This document shows, piece by piece, positions 43,947 to 52,441 of a stretch of DNA of 55,339 nucleotides; position 1 is the stretch's first letter; every line of letters starts with the position of its first letter. The stretch covers positions 1-55,339 of the forward strand of contig PLGF01000081.1 in the NCBI GenBank assembly GCA_003138485.1, given 5' to 3'. The notes beneath the pieces were generated by a model. The model was given only the letters and a program-made list of their open reading frames with translations. It did no database searches and had not been told where the DNA came from. The position numbers were made by a program, and so were the translations under genes. Source of the DNA: Verrucomicrobiales bacterium (GTDB lineage: Bacteria; Verrucomicrobiota; Verrucomicrobiia; Limisphaerales; Palsa-1400).

Positions 43947-44996
43947 GTGAGAACACCTCATCTCAGTATCATTTGGGCCGGCGCGGCATTTCTTGTCGCC
44001 GCCTGCTTTACCCATGCCGATGACCAGATTCGGACTTACACCGTGCCCAAGGAGCATCCGCCCATGGCGGCGCCCGACATTCCCGTCAACGCCGCGCCCA
44101 TCCGCTGGACCGTGCCGGAAGGCTGGCAGGAATTGGCGCCCAATAGCATCCGCATCGGCAACTTCGTGGTGACCGGCAAGAACGGCGCCAAGGCCGAAGT
44201 GGCCGTGACCTCATTTCCGGGGATGGTCGGCACCGAACTGGACAACGTCAACCGCTGGCGGCGCGAACTGGGGCTGGAGCCGGTGGAGCAGAGCGCGGTC
44301 GCGTCGGAACCGGTGACGGTCGATTCGTTCGACGGCAAACTTTATGACATCGCGGGGTCGTCGGCCCGCACGGTCGTGGCCTCGGTGGCGCGCAATGGCG
44401 CGATGTGGTTTTTCAAAATGCGCGGCGACGCCGGGACGGTTGCGGCGGCCAAACCGGCCTTTGCCGATTTCCTGAAATCAGTCCATTTCAACGGCGCTGG
44501 AAATGCGGCGTCCGCGCCGGCAGCGATGCCGCCCGCCGTTGCCCGCCCGGCCCCGCAGGAGGGCGCGGCCGATCTGCCGAAATGGCAGGCGCCCGCGAAT
44601 TGGTCGGAAACAGAGCCTGGCCCGATGATCTTGAAGAAGTTTGCCATTGCCGGTCCGGCGGAGGCCAAGGCGGCGGTAAGCATCAGCTTCTTCCCCGGAG
44701 ACGTCGGCGGCACGTTCAATAATGTCAACCGCTGGCGGGGCCAGATCGGGCTGCCGCCAGTCGAGGCGGACAAGCTGGACGGCGTGACGCAACCGCTGGA
44801 GACGGCGGGCGGCCCGGGGACCCTGGTGGATTTTCCCGGCACGGATCCGAAGACGGGCCAGCCGGCGCGGCTGGTGGGGGCCATCGTGCCGCACGGGGAC
44901 AATACGTGGTTTTACAAGTTGTTGGGGGACGGCCCTCTGGTCGGAGCGGAAAAGGAGAGCTTTGTGAAATTCGTCAAAGGCGTCCATTATCCCTGA
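43947..44996 (+). CDS. Exported protein with duplicated domain, ccs operon
   Basis: The 349-residue protein starts at a GTG with a signal sequence ending in FLVAACF, a plausible lipobox (VAAC). Two homologous units follow: residues about 47-178 (WTVPEGWQELAPNSIRIGNF ... NVNRWRRELGLEPVEQ ... WFFKMRGDAGTV ... FLKSVHF) and about 210-348 (WQAPANWSETEPGPMILKKF ... NVNRWRGQIGLPPVEA ... WFYKLLGDGPLV ... FVKGVHY). I do not know a function. It ends three bases before resB, so it is probably co-transcribed and may act in the same periplasmic cytochrome c maturation process. Confidence 0.8.
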   Translation: MRTPHLSIIWAGAAFLVAACFTHADDQIRTYTVPKEHPPMAAPDIPVNAAPIRWTVPEGWQELAPNSIRIGNFVVTGKNGAKAEVAVTSFPGMVGTELDNVNRWRRELGLEPVEQSAVASEPVTVDSFDGKLYDIAGSSARTVVASVARNGAMWFFKMRGDAGTVAAAKPAFADFLKSVHFNGAGNAASAPAAMPPAVARPAPQEGAADLPKWQAPANWSETEPGPMILKKFAIAGPAEAKAAVSISFFPGDVGGTFNNVNRWRGQIGLPPVEADKLDGVTQPLETAGGPGTLVDFPGTDPKTGQPARLVGAIVPHGDNTWFYKLLGDGPLVGAEKESFVKFVKGVHYP

Positions 44997-44999
44997 GCC

Positions 45000-46295
45000 A
45001 TGCTTGCTCGCGCGATCAACTTTTTCACGTCGCTCCGCTTGACGGTGGTGTGCCTTTGCCTGGCCATCTTGCTGGTCTTCGGGGGGACGCTGGCGCAGGT
45101 GCATCTGGGGCTGTACGCGGTGCAGTCACAGTTCTTCCGCAGCTTCCTGATATACTGGACGCCGGAAGGGACGCACTGGCGAATCCCGGTTTTTCCGGGC
45201 GGCTGGCTCATTGGCTTGGTGTTGATGACGAACCTGGTGGCGGCGCACATCAAGCGGTTTAGATTCGAGCGCCGCAAAGCCGGCATCCTCCTGGTCCACG
45301 CCGGATTGATTCTCCTGCTGGGAGGCCAGTTTGTCACCGAGATGTTCCAGGTGGAAAGCGACATGCGCATCGAAGTCGGGGGCACCAAGAATTACTCCGA
45401 GGCCAGCCGCAGGAACGAATTGGCGGTCATCGATGTCACCGATCCTGACAAAGACCGCGTGGTGGTGTTCCCGGAAAAGCTGCTGGCCAGGGGCGCGGAG
45501 TTGCGGACGCCGGAATTGCCATTTGCGTTGCGCGTGGAGAACTATTTCCCCAATTCCACGCCCGCCGGCCCGATGTCTGGAGAGGCGGAGAAACTCAAGG
45601 CCGGCGCCGGGCTGGGCCAGCGCCTGTTCTTCAGCCCCGCGCCCACGACGAGCCGAATGGACGAGGAGAACAGGCCGGCGGCATTGGTGCAGGCGGTATC
45701 GGATCGGGGGCCGATTGGGGATTGGGTCGTATCCACCTGGCTGACACGCTGGCCGTGGTTTGAAGGATTGCAGGATGAACTGGGATCGTTGATGCCCGGC
45801 GTGTCGATCACGGCCCCGCAAAGTTTCACGTTCAATGGCCGCACCTACGAGATTGCATTGCGCGCGGAGCGCTATTACAAGCCCTACAGCATGACGCTTC
45901 TGGCGTTCAATCACGATGTTTATCCCGGCACGGACATTCCGAAGGATTTCTCCAGCAGAATCCATCTCAGCGATCCGGGCGCCGGCGAGAACCGCGACAT
46001 TCGTATTTACATGAACAACCCCCTGCGCTACCGCGGGGAGACTTTTTTCCAGGCCAGTTTCGAGCCGGGCGACCGCGGCACCATCCTCCAGGTCGTTCGC
46101 AATCCGGCCTCGCTCGCTCCGTACATCGCCTGCTTGATCATCGCGCTGGGCCTGCTCGTTCAATTCCTGACGCACCTGGCCGGCTTCGCGCGCAAACGCG
46201 CCCGATCCGCGGAGTCGGCCGGCCGCGATCCATCCGCCCCGCCCTTGGAACCGCTCTTGGCCGGCGACGCCAAAGCCAAAAGGAGTCCCTTATGA
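45000..46295 (+). CDS. resB: Cytochrome c biogenesis protein ResB
   Basis: ResB (Ccs1) works with CcsA/ResC in System II cytochrome c maturation, carrying heme across the membrane and ligating it to CxxCH apocytochromes. The 431-residue protein has four membrane segments: FFTSLRLTVVCLCLAILLVF, GGWLIGLVLMTNLVAAHIKR, AGILLVHAGLILLLGGQFVT, and near the C-terminus ASLAPYIACLIIALGLLVQF. A large periplasmic domain lies between the third and fourth. The N-terminal SLRLTVVCL is typical. The stop overlaps ccsA (ATGA). Confidence 0.9.
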   Translation: MLARAINFFTSLRLTVVCLCLAILLVFGGTLAQVHLGLYAVQSQFFRSFLIYWTPEGTHWRIPVFPGGWLIGLVLMTNLVAAHIKRFRFERRKAGILLVHAGLILLLGGQFVTEMFQVESDMRIEVGGTKNYSEASRRNELAVIDVTDPDKDRVVVFPEKLLARGAELRTPELPFALRVENYFPNSTPAGPMSGEAEKLKAGAGLGQRLFFSPAPTTSRMDEENRPAALVQAVSDRGPIGDWVVSTWLTRWPWFEGLQDELGSLMPGVSITAPQSFTFNGRTYEIALRAERYYKPYSMTLLAFNHDVYPGTDIPKDFSSRIHLSDPGAGENRDIRIYMNNPLRYRGETFFQASFEPGDRGTILQVVRNPASLAPYIACLIIALGLLVQFLTHLAGFARKRARSAESAGRDPSAPPLEPLLAGDAKAKRSPL

Positions 46296-48208
46296 AGAAA
46301 TGGCTGCCCTGGATTGCGGTCGCGCTTTTTGGCGCCTGGTTCTTGTCAGGCGCGGTGGCGCCAAAACCGAAGGAGGGCTTTGATCTGGCGGGCTTTGGCC
46401 GGCTGCCGGTGCTGCTGGATGGCCGGATACAACCCTTCGATTCGGTGGCGCGCAATTCGCTTTTGAGCATGAGCGGGCGCTCCATCGTGCGCCTGACCAA
46501 CGGGCCTCCGCTCTCGGCCTTGGAGTGGCTCATGGACACCCTGGCCCGGCCCGAGACAGCGGACCAACTGAAGGTGTTCCGCATTCAACACCCCGATTTG
46601 GAGGGGCTGATGGGCGCCCAAAATGCCGGGCTGGAATACTATTCATTCAATCAATTGACCAACCAACTGGAATCCATTCAAAACCAGGTCCAGAAGCTGG
46701 TCAAGTCGGAGCAAGGCCAGGGCGAGGAGGCGGCCAAATTGCGCAACGCCTACCAAAAGGACCTGATGCACTTGTATGAGAGCCTGTTCCTTTACAACCG
46801 CCTCAAAAACAGCCTGGAACCGGACGATTCGGTGAATTTTCAGGACGAATTGCGTCTTTTCCAGGCGGCCTTGGCGCCGGGGCGCGCCGCCTTGGAGGAA
46901 AGCGACCAGGGCAAATCGGCCAACCAGGACGACCTCCAACGGATCGTCACCTTCTTCAAGCGCTACGATGAACTTTCCCGCCTGGCGTACCCGATGATCA
47001 TCCCGCCGCTGCCGGGCCAGCCGCGCCAGGCATGGTCCAACATCGGCACCAACTTGCTCCAGGCGTTGCATTCGGGCGAGTTGCATCCCGCCGACACTTT
47101 CTACGCCGCCATGTCCTCCTCTTACCGCAATAACCAACCGGCCGAATTCAACAACGCCGTCGCCCAATACCGCGCCTGGGCGCAGGGGAACGGTCTCGCT
47201 CCCGCGTTGCAAAAAGGAAGCCGGGAGTTTTTCTTCAATCAGATCGAGCCGTTCTACAAGAGCATGGTCATCTATATCGCGGCGCTGCTGCTGGGGTGCG
47301 TCTTCTGGATCAATTTGTCCGAGCCGTTGCGCCGCGCGGGCTTGGCGCTGCTCATCCTGGCCTTTGTCATCCATTCGATTGGCCTGGGTTTTCGGATGTA
47401 CCTGGAGGGCCGTCCGCCGGTGACCAACTTGTATTCCTCGGCCATCTTCATCGGCTGGGGCGCGTGCCTGCTGGGGATCATTTTGGAACGCGTTTTCAAA
47501 GGCGGCGTCGGGCTGGTTGTCGCGGGCTTCATCGGCTTCACCACCTTGATCATCGCCCATCACCTGGCCCTGAGCGGCGACACGATGGAAATGCTGCGCG
47601 CGGTTCTGGACACCAATTTGTGGCTGGCCACGCATGTGGTGGTCGTGACGACGGGCTACGCATCGATGTTTGTGGCGGGGTTGCTGGCGGTGATCTACAT
47701 CGTCCGCGGCTTCTTCACGCGAACCCTCGCGCCCGGCTTGGCGCGGTCGTTGAGCCGGATGGTCTATGGAATTGTCTGCTTCGCCACGCTCTTCAGTTTT
47801 GTTGGAACGATTCTGGGCGGGATTTGGGCCGATCAATCCTGGGGCCGGTTCTGGGGTTGGGACCCCAAGGAAAACGGCGCGCTGCTGATCGTGTTGTGGA
47901 ACGCCGTCATCCTGCACGCCCGCTGGGGCGGCATGATAAAGGAACGGGGCCTGATGGCCATGGCCGTCTTCGGCAACATCATCACCAGTTTCTCGTGGTT
48001 CGGCGTCAACATGCTGGGCATCGGCCTGCACTCTTATGGATTCATGGACAAAGCGTTCCCGTGGCTGGTCGGATTTGACGTCAGCCAGTTGGCGCTGATC
48101 GGTTTGGCAATCCTGCCGGCCCGCTACTGGGCCAGTTTCAAAGCCGCCCCCTCCGCCGGCCCGCCCTCAGGCCCCGTCCTGCCGGACACTTCCGCTCTTG
48201 CCGGTTAA
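46292..48208 (+). CDS. ccsA: Cytochrome c assembly protein CcsA (ResC-like)
   Basis: CcsA is the heme-handling integral partner of ResB. The 638-residue protein has a long N-terminal part (about 1-300) with one membrane helix and a periplasmic, largely helical region (LDGRIQPFDSVARNSLLSMS, QLTNQLESIQNQVQKLVKSE), then eight helices of the CcmF/CcsA core. The heme-binding signature is present as WGRFWGWDPKENGALLIVLW, with flanking His in IIAHHLALSG and ILHARWGGM. The N-terminal extension makes it longer than typical CcsA (about 320-400 residues); longer forms occur in Bacteroidetes and Verrucomicrobia. Confidence 0.92.
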   Translation: MKKWLPWIAVALFGAWFLSGAVAPKPKEGFDLAGFGRLPVLLDGRIQPFDSVARNSLLSMSGRSIVRLTNGPPLSALEWLMDTLARPETADQLKVFRIQHPDLEGLMGAQNAGLEYYSFNQLTNQLESIQNQVQKLVKSEQGQGEEAAKLRNAYQKDLMHLYESLFLYNRLKNSLEPDDSVNFQDELRLFQAALAPGRAALEESDQGKSANQDDLQRIVTFFKRYDELSRLAYPMIIPPLPGQPRQAWSNIGTNLLQALHSGELHPADTFYAAMSSSYRNNQPAEFNNAVAQYRAWAQGNGLAPALQKGSREFFFNQIEPFYKSMVIYIAALLLGCVFWINLSEPLRRAGLALLILAFVIHSIGLGFRMYLEGRPPVTNLYSSAIFIGWGACLLGIILERVFKGGVGLVVAGFIGFTTLIIAHHLALSGDTMEMLRAVLDTNLWLATHVVVVTTGYASMFVAGLLAVIYIVRGFFTRTLAPGLARSLSRMVYGIVCFATLFSFVGTILGGIWADQSWGRFWGWDPKENGALLIVLWNAVILHARWGGMIKERGLMAMAVFGNIITSFSWFGVNMLGIGLHSYGFMDKAFPWLVGFDVSQLALIGLAILPARYWASFKAAPSAGPPSGPVLPDTSALAG

Positions 48209-48229
48209 ACAACCAATGCCGCCCCAAAC

Positions 48230-48928
48230 ATGGATATCCCGTCCGTCCGATCCGCCATAATTGGTTTGAGTCTCCTGCTGCAATGGCCCGTCTCGGCCGA
48301 GAACGCGCGGCTGCCTTACCAGCATCTCTACCGCATTCAAACTGTCCAGGCCGCCCTCTGCCAGTCCCACACCAATCTCCTGCTGGTCCTCCAATTGCGC
48401 TCCGCCTCCACCAATGTCAAGACGAGCGACATTGAAGCCTTCATTGATTCCAAGTCCGGCAAAATCCCCCTGCCCATCGGCCCCGACGGCGAGATCAGCG
48501 TGCCCGTGCGGGACGATTTGCTGGCGGAGGACCCGTGGCTCATCACCAACCAGCCCAAGGGCACGATGGAATTGAACTGGCAGGCGGGCCTCTCCAAGTC
48601 GCTCGTGCGGCAGATGACCAATTCGGTGCGCTACAGTCCCGTCATGCAGGCCGTGCGCGAATGCGATGACGTGCAGGAGAAGATGCGCCAATTCTTCCCC
48701 GCCGCCCCCAAGCTGACGCTGGCGGGCTTGAAGTTCATATTCCCTCCGCCGATCAAAGCCGCCGCGCTCATCATCCACGCCAAAGACGGCGACCGCAAAC
48801 TCGAGGCGGACACCAACGGGGAATTGATCGTCCCCCTGGACGAGTCGCTGCTGGACGAAAACCCCATGATGACCTTCTCAGTCCCGCCCGCCAAAGTCCA
48901 ACTCCTCTCGCGCAAGAGCGGAGAGTGA
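48230..48928 (+). CDS. Exported unknown protein
   Basis: The 232-residue protein has a signal peptide (SAIIGLSLLLQWPVSAENAR) and no recognised family. Two similar units are faintly visible: IDSKSGKIPLPIGPDGEISV, PVRDDLLAEDPW and, later, HAKDGDRKLEADTNGELIVP, LDESLLDENPM, each a strand pair followed by a D/E-rich loop and DExLxxENP. This hints at a duplicated beta domain of about 100 residues. It follows ccsA by 21 bp on the same strand and may be the last gene of that operon. Confidence 0.7.
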   Translation: MDIPSVRSAIIGLSLLLQWPVSAENARLPYQHLYRIQTVQAALCQSHTNLLLVLQLRSASTNVKTSDIEAFIDSKSGKIPLPIGPDGEISVPVRDDLLAEDPWLITNQPKGTMELNWQAGLSKSLVRQMTNSVRYSPVMQAVRECDDVQEKMRQFFPAAPKLTLAGLKFIFPPPIKAAALIIHAKDGDRKLEADTNGELIVPLDESLLDENPMMTFSVPPAKVQLLSRKSGE

Positions 48929-48980
48929 GCCGGCGCGCGAATTGGGAAGGTGGAAGAATCCCTCTTGACTGGGGAACCGG

Positions 48981-49000
48981 GGTGTGACACGGTGTGACAC
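48981..49000. promoter_or_regulatory. Tandem 10-bp repeat abutting antitoxin start
   Basis: GGTGTGACAC occurs twice without a gap and ends directly at the antitoxin ATG (49001). Each unit contains the odd palindrome GTGT-G-ACAC. TTGACT (48965-48970) may be the -35 element of a promoter over which the repeats lie. Best read as an autoregulatory operator. Confidence 0.5.
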
Positions 49001-49267
49001 ATGAAGACGATTTCCATCCGGGAATTGCACGCGCGCACCGGCCGCTGGGTTCGGGAGGCGGCCGAGCAAGGCCAGATTCTCGTCGCGGACAATGGGCGCG
49101 TCGTGGTGAGAATGGGGCCGGAAACCGCGACGCCGGAAACCCCCTATTTCGCCCGGCGGCAATTCATCAATCGGAAGATGAAGCGGTGGATTGAGAGCGG
49201 CGAATTGGGCCGCGGGGGAACGGATGTCACGCCGGGAATGTCCGAGGACCGCGCGGACCGGGCCTGA
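49001..49267 (+). CDS. Phd-type antitoxin of a PIN module
   Basis: The 88-residue protein begins MKTISIRELHARTGRWVREA, a classical Phd/YefM start (strand followed by the xxR-LxxxxxxW helix), then GQILVADNGRVVVRMGPET, the second strand pair of the DNA-binding fold. The C-terminal half (RRQFINRKMKRWIESGELGR) would bind the toxin. Its stop overlaps the toxin start (TGATG). Confidence 0.9.
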   Translation: MKTISIRELHARTGRWVREAAEQGQILVADNGRVVVRMGPETATPETPYFARRQFINRKMKRWIESGELGRGGTDVTPGMSEDRADRA

Positions 49268-49695
49268 TGATCTACCTGGACACCAGTTACCTGGCGCGAT
49301 TGTACGTCGGGGACGCCGGCTGGGAAAAGGCGCGCGCCCTGGCGCGGACCGACCGGGTAGCCTGCGGCCTGCACGGCAAAGCGGAGACCATGGCGGCGTT
49401 TCACCGTAAATTCCGGGAAGGGGTTGTTTCGCGGGCGGTTCTGGCCGGTTTATTGAAACAATTTGAAAGCGACTGCGCGGCCAATGGGTTCGAGTGGCTG
49501 CCGTTGACGCCCAAGGTCCTGGCGCGGGTCGGCCAGGTTTACGCGGCCTTGCCTTCGAGAGTGCATTTGCGCGCCGCCGATGCGCTCCATCTGGCCTGCG
49601 CCGTGGAAGCCGGTTTCAAGGAAGTGTACTCGAACGATACGCATCTCCTGAGCGGCGCTCATTTTTTCGGGCTTAAGGGAACGAACGTCCTCTGA
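49267..49695 (+). CDS. PIN-domain ribonuclease toxin (VapC-like)
   Basis: The 142-residue product has a full PIN domain: MIYLDTSYLARLYVGDAGWE (D5), LHGKAETMAAFHRKFREGVV (conserved Glu), HLRAADALHLACAVEAGF (RAxDALHLA) and VYSNDTHLLSGAHFFGL (ND). All acidic residues of the metal site are in place, unlike the somewhat altered toxin at 9590. It should cleave a structured RNA when free of the antitoxin. Confidence 0.92.
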   Translation: MIYLDTSYLARLYVGDAGWEKARALARTDRVACGLHGKAETMAAFHRKFREGVVSRAVLAGLLKQFESDCAANGFEWLPLTPKVLARVGQVYAALPSRVHLRAADALHLACAVEAGFKEVYSNDTHLLSGAHFFGLKGTNVL

Positions 49696-49716
49696 GCGCT
49701 GACCGCCGGCGCGAGC

Positions 49717-49762
49717 TTGACACTTACGCACTTTGCGTATTATTATACGCATAATGCGTAAG
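49717..49762 (+). promoter_or_regulatory. Promoter with nested palindromes over the start codon
   Basis: TTGACA (49717-49722) lies 18 bases before TATTAT (49741-49746). Two nested inverted repeats cover this area: an outer CTTACGCA (49723-49730) with TGCGTAAG (49755-49762), and an inner TGCGTAT (49734-49740) with ATACGCA (49745-49751). The outer right arm overlaps the ATG at 49754. A transcript begun seven bases past the -10 would start at the ATG, so the message may be leaderless. This is very probably the autoregulation site of the MNT/HEPN module. Confidence 0.65.
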
Positions 49763-50455
49763 TCATCGATCGCCAGCGTTCTTTTTTCCAGCACCCGGCA
49801 AAGACTGCTGTCCGCCCTGCTGTTGAATCCCCATCAGCCGGTTTATGCGACGGAACTGGCCAATCGCTGTGACTTCAGGCCATCCACATTGCAGCGTGAT
49901 CTGGCCAGGTTTACGGAGGCGGGAATCCTCAGAATGTCGCGGAGCGGAAACCGCGCCTATTATCAGGCGAACGTGGAATGTCCTGTATTTCCAGAACTGC
50001 GTGGATTGTTGATCAAAACTTCCGGTTTGGTTGACGTGCTGCGTGGCACTCTGGATCCGCTTGCCTCGGGCATTGAAGTGGCGGCGGTTTATGGTTCGAT
50101 GGCCAGTGGGACGGAAACCTCCCGCAGCGACGTTGATTTGCTCGTCATTGGTTCCGTCAAGATGATCGAATTGTCCCCGCTCCTGGAACAGGCCACGGGG
50201 CAATTGCGGCGCCAGATAAACCCGTCCCTCTGCACTGCCGGTGAATTCTCGCGCAAAGCCCGCCGCAGCCATTTTGTCCAGGCGGTGCTTGGCAAGCCGC
50301 TCCTTTTTGTGATAGGAACCAAGAGTGACTTGGAAAGAATTGCTGGCGGAAAATCGCGTGGCGGCGGAACCGACAAGTCCCGCCGAAATCAAGGACCTGC
50401 GCGCCGTCGTGCGTCGCAATCTTTCCGACGCGCAAATCAGGAAACTGTCCGATGA
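49754..50455 (+). CDS. HTH-MNT nucleotidyltransferase (antitoxin of HEPN)
   Basis: The protein has an N-terminal winged helix-turn-helix (RQRLLSALLLNPHQPVYATE, CDFRPSTLQRDLARFTEAGI, SRSGNRAYYQAN) and a minimal nucleotidyltransferase domain with VAAVYGSMASGTETSRSDVD followed by LLVIG (GSxxxG...SDxD, residues about 114-134). In such pairs the MNT enzyme AMPylates and silences the HEPN RNase, and the HTH would bind the operator palindromes upstream. Beyond the domain end (about residue 195) the frame continues with an Arg-rich tail (DKSRRNQGPARRRASQSFRR) that overlaps the HEPN gene by 131 bases; this tail may reflect a lost stop codon. Confidence 0.85.
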   Translation: MRKSSIASVLFSSTRQRLLSALLLNPHQPVYATELANRCDFRPSTLQRDLARFTEAGILRMSRSGNRAYYQANVECPVFPELRGLLIKTSGLVDVLRGTLDPLASGIEVAAVYGSMASGTETSRSDVDLLVIGSVKMIELSPLLEQATGQLRRQINPSLCTAGEFSRKARRSHFVQAVLGKPLLFVIGTKSDLERIAGGKSRGGGTDKSRRNQGPARRRASQSFRRANQETVR

Positions 50456-50765
50456 TGGGCGCTTCGGCCATGCCTATGATGCCGCCAGAATCCTGGCCAA
50501 TATCATTGTTCGCGCCAGCGGCTACCGTGTCAAAGGTGATGGAGGCGGGCATTACAATACCTTTTTGGCCCTGAAGGCGGCTGAGCCGGCCTTTGCCAAA
50601 AAGGCTGTCTATTTTGATGCCTGTCGCAGAAAGCGGAACAGTTTTCTTTACGAACAAGCCAATGTTGTCAGCCACACCGAGGCGGAAGAGCTTCTTTGGC
50701 ACAGCTCTGGTTTTTCCCTTGACGTTGACGCCTGGCCAAAGAAGCAGCATCCCGATTTGATGTGA
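50325..50765 (+). CDS. HEPN-domain RNase toxin
   Basis: From a GTG the protein begins MTWKELLAENRVAAEPTSPA, the usual opening of HEPN partners of HTH-MNT proteins, and continues KDLRAVVRRNLSDAQIRKLS, GRFGHAYDAARILANIIVRA and SGYRVKGDGGGHYNTFLALK. The active-site region reads DACRRKRNSFLYEQANVVSH; here the R-N-x3-Y pattern stands where classical HEPN RNases have RxxxxxH, as in this subfamily as I recall it. The end (EAEELLWHSSGFSLDVDAWP) is conserved. It is translated in a different frame from the MNT gene over the overlap. Confidence 0.82.
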   Translation: MTWKELLAENRVAAEPTSPAEIKDLRAVVRRNLSDAQIRKLSDDGRFGHAYDAARILANIIVRASGYRVKGDGGGHYNTFLALKAAEPAFAKKAVYFDACRRKRNSFLYEQANVVSHTEAEELLWHSSGFSLDVDAWPKKQHPDLM

Positions 50766-50817
50766 CTGAAAACGGTTGCCAACTGGCCGTCCGTCTGGCA
50801 CACAATGTCATTCTTTT

Positions 50818-52434
50818 ATGCGAGCAAACAGAGTGATTGTCGCGGGCCTCCTCTTATGCGCCTTGGCGTCCGCCCTTGGCCCCCGGGCCTTGGCTTCCGC
50901 GGGCGGCGACGAAACGGTCGCCATCCAGTATCATTTCGCCGGCGCCGCGGACCTGTCGGCCAACACGAATTTCGCGCTGGCCGGAAAGCTCTTGAGCCTG
51001 CCCTCCAGCGTTGCGTTCCGAAACCTCGTGCTGGACAGGCTGGCCGGCGTGTATTGGCGCGGGCTGCAATTCAAAGCGGACGGGAAACCCGTTGCCAGCC
51101 TGCGCCCGCTGCTGGAGGACCTTCTGAGCGTGGAATCCGCCGCCAGCTTCGGCGGCACGGGCAAGGATCACCTGGACTTTGTCCTCGCCGCGCGTCTGGA
51201 CAAGGCGCGAACGCAAGCCTGGCAACAGAGCCTGGAGGCGGCCTTGGGCGGCAAAGGCGAGGGCTTTGTCGCGGAGGGATTTCCCGGCACGCGGTGGAAC
51301 CGGCCCGGAGACCGCGGCCTGTGGTTGGTGCAGGCGTCCGGCTGGCTCGTCGCGGGACAGGGGGAGGATTTGGCGGCGGTTCGCGCGGATTACCTCCAGC
51401 AAATCCACAAGAACGGCCGGCCCCGGCCGGCGTTGCGGGAAAGCTGGCTGAAGGCGGACATCGATTGGCCGCGGCTGTCCGCGTGGGTGCCGCTGGAGTC
51501 GTCTCCTTTCAAACTGGCGCGAACGAGCGTGGACGCGACATCCGGCCAGGGGAGATTTCGCTTGACAGGATTTGTCACGTATCCCGAGGCCCCGGCGTGG
51601 CAGGCCGCGCCGTGGAAATTCCCCAGGGATTTGGTGCGCGAGCCGCTCTGCAGCTTCACGGCCGCGCGGGACGTTGGGCCGTTTCTGAAGGCGGACGCCG
51701 CGCTGGCGCGGCTTTTTGGCAGGAGCATCGCCGGGCAGTTCTGCTGCTGGGCGCAGGCGCAGATGCCTTTTCAAAGTTACGCCGCCTGGCCCTCCCCCGG
51801 CGGCGCCGGGGCGAACCGCAAACTCCTGGTCAATTCCATGCCGGACCTCAATGCGCTGCTGACACTGCCCAGCCAACCCAAGGTGATATGGTCGCCCAAG
51901 ACTACAGAAATTATTTGGCCCAGGGGTTCCCTCATCACGCCGTCCATTTCGGCCACGAACGGGCCGGAAGGAGATTACATGCTGGCGAAGTTGTTTCCGC
52001 TGACGGATACCGCGACGCCGGCCCCGGCGGGCTTGTGGGCGCAGTTCGAGGGCCGGGACGATCTGGTCTATTACGACTGGGAGTTTACCGGCCCGCGCTT
52101 GCAACAATGGCGTCTGCTCTGCGAACTTCTGCCCGTCCTGCCTCCGGTCAGCGCAGCGCCCGCCGCCCCAGCCCCGGGCAGCGCCGCCCGCCCGCCGCTG
52201 TTCATCGTGGATGACTGGCTGGCCGGCTTGACCCCCTATCTCAACAACACGGTCACCGAAATCAAGCGCACCTCCTCGAACGAATTAAGCCTGACACGGT
52301 CAACCCCCTTTGTCTTGAACAGTTTCGAGTTGCTCTGGCTCTCGCATTGGCTGACCGACACGCCCGCCGGACCGGTCAATGTCAATCAACTGCCCATGGC
52401 GAAAATGTCGGGGCCGGGCATGCCATCGCGCTAA
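50818..52434 (+). CDS. Large exported unknown protein
   Basis: No family is recognised. The 538-residue protein starts at the ATG at 50818 with a signal peptide ([20 protein letters not shown]) and is otherwise soluble, so secreted or periplasmic. It contains [20 protein letters not shown], then several beta-rich segments ([60 protein letters not shown]) and a Pro/Ala linker at about 455-475. The composition (Trp, Ala, Leu) and length are like verrucomicrobial unknown exported proteins. The next gene, pdxJ, starts seven bases after the stop. Confidence 0.75.
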   Translation: MRANRVIVAGLLLCALASALGPRALASAGGDETVAIQYHFAGAADLSANTNFALAGKLLSLPSSVAFRNLVLDRLAGVYWRGLQFKADGKPVASLRPLLEDLLSVESAASFGGTGKDHLDFVLAARLDKARTQAWQQSLEAALGGKGEGFVAEGFPGTRWNRPGDRGLWLVQASGWLVAGQGEDLAAVRADYLQQIHKNGRPRPALRESWLKADIDWPRLSAWVPLESSPFKLARTSVDATSGQGRFRLTGFVTYPEAPAWQAAPWKFPRDLVREPLCSFTAARDVGPFLKADAALARLFGRSIAGQFCCWAQAQMPFQSYAAWPSPGGAGANRKLLVNSMPDLNALLTLPSQPKVIWSPKTTEIIWPRGSLITPSISATNGPEGDYMLAKLFPLTDTATPAPAGLWAQFEGRDDLVYYDWEFTGPRLQQWRLLCELLPVLPPVSAAPAAPAPGSAARPPLFIVDDWLAGLTPYLNNTVTEIKRTSSNELSLTRSTPFVLNSFELLWLSHWLTDTPAGPVNVNQLPMAKMSGPGMPSR

Positions 52435-52441
52435 CTCCCCC

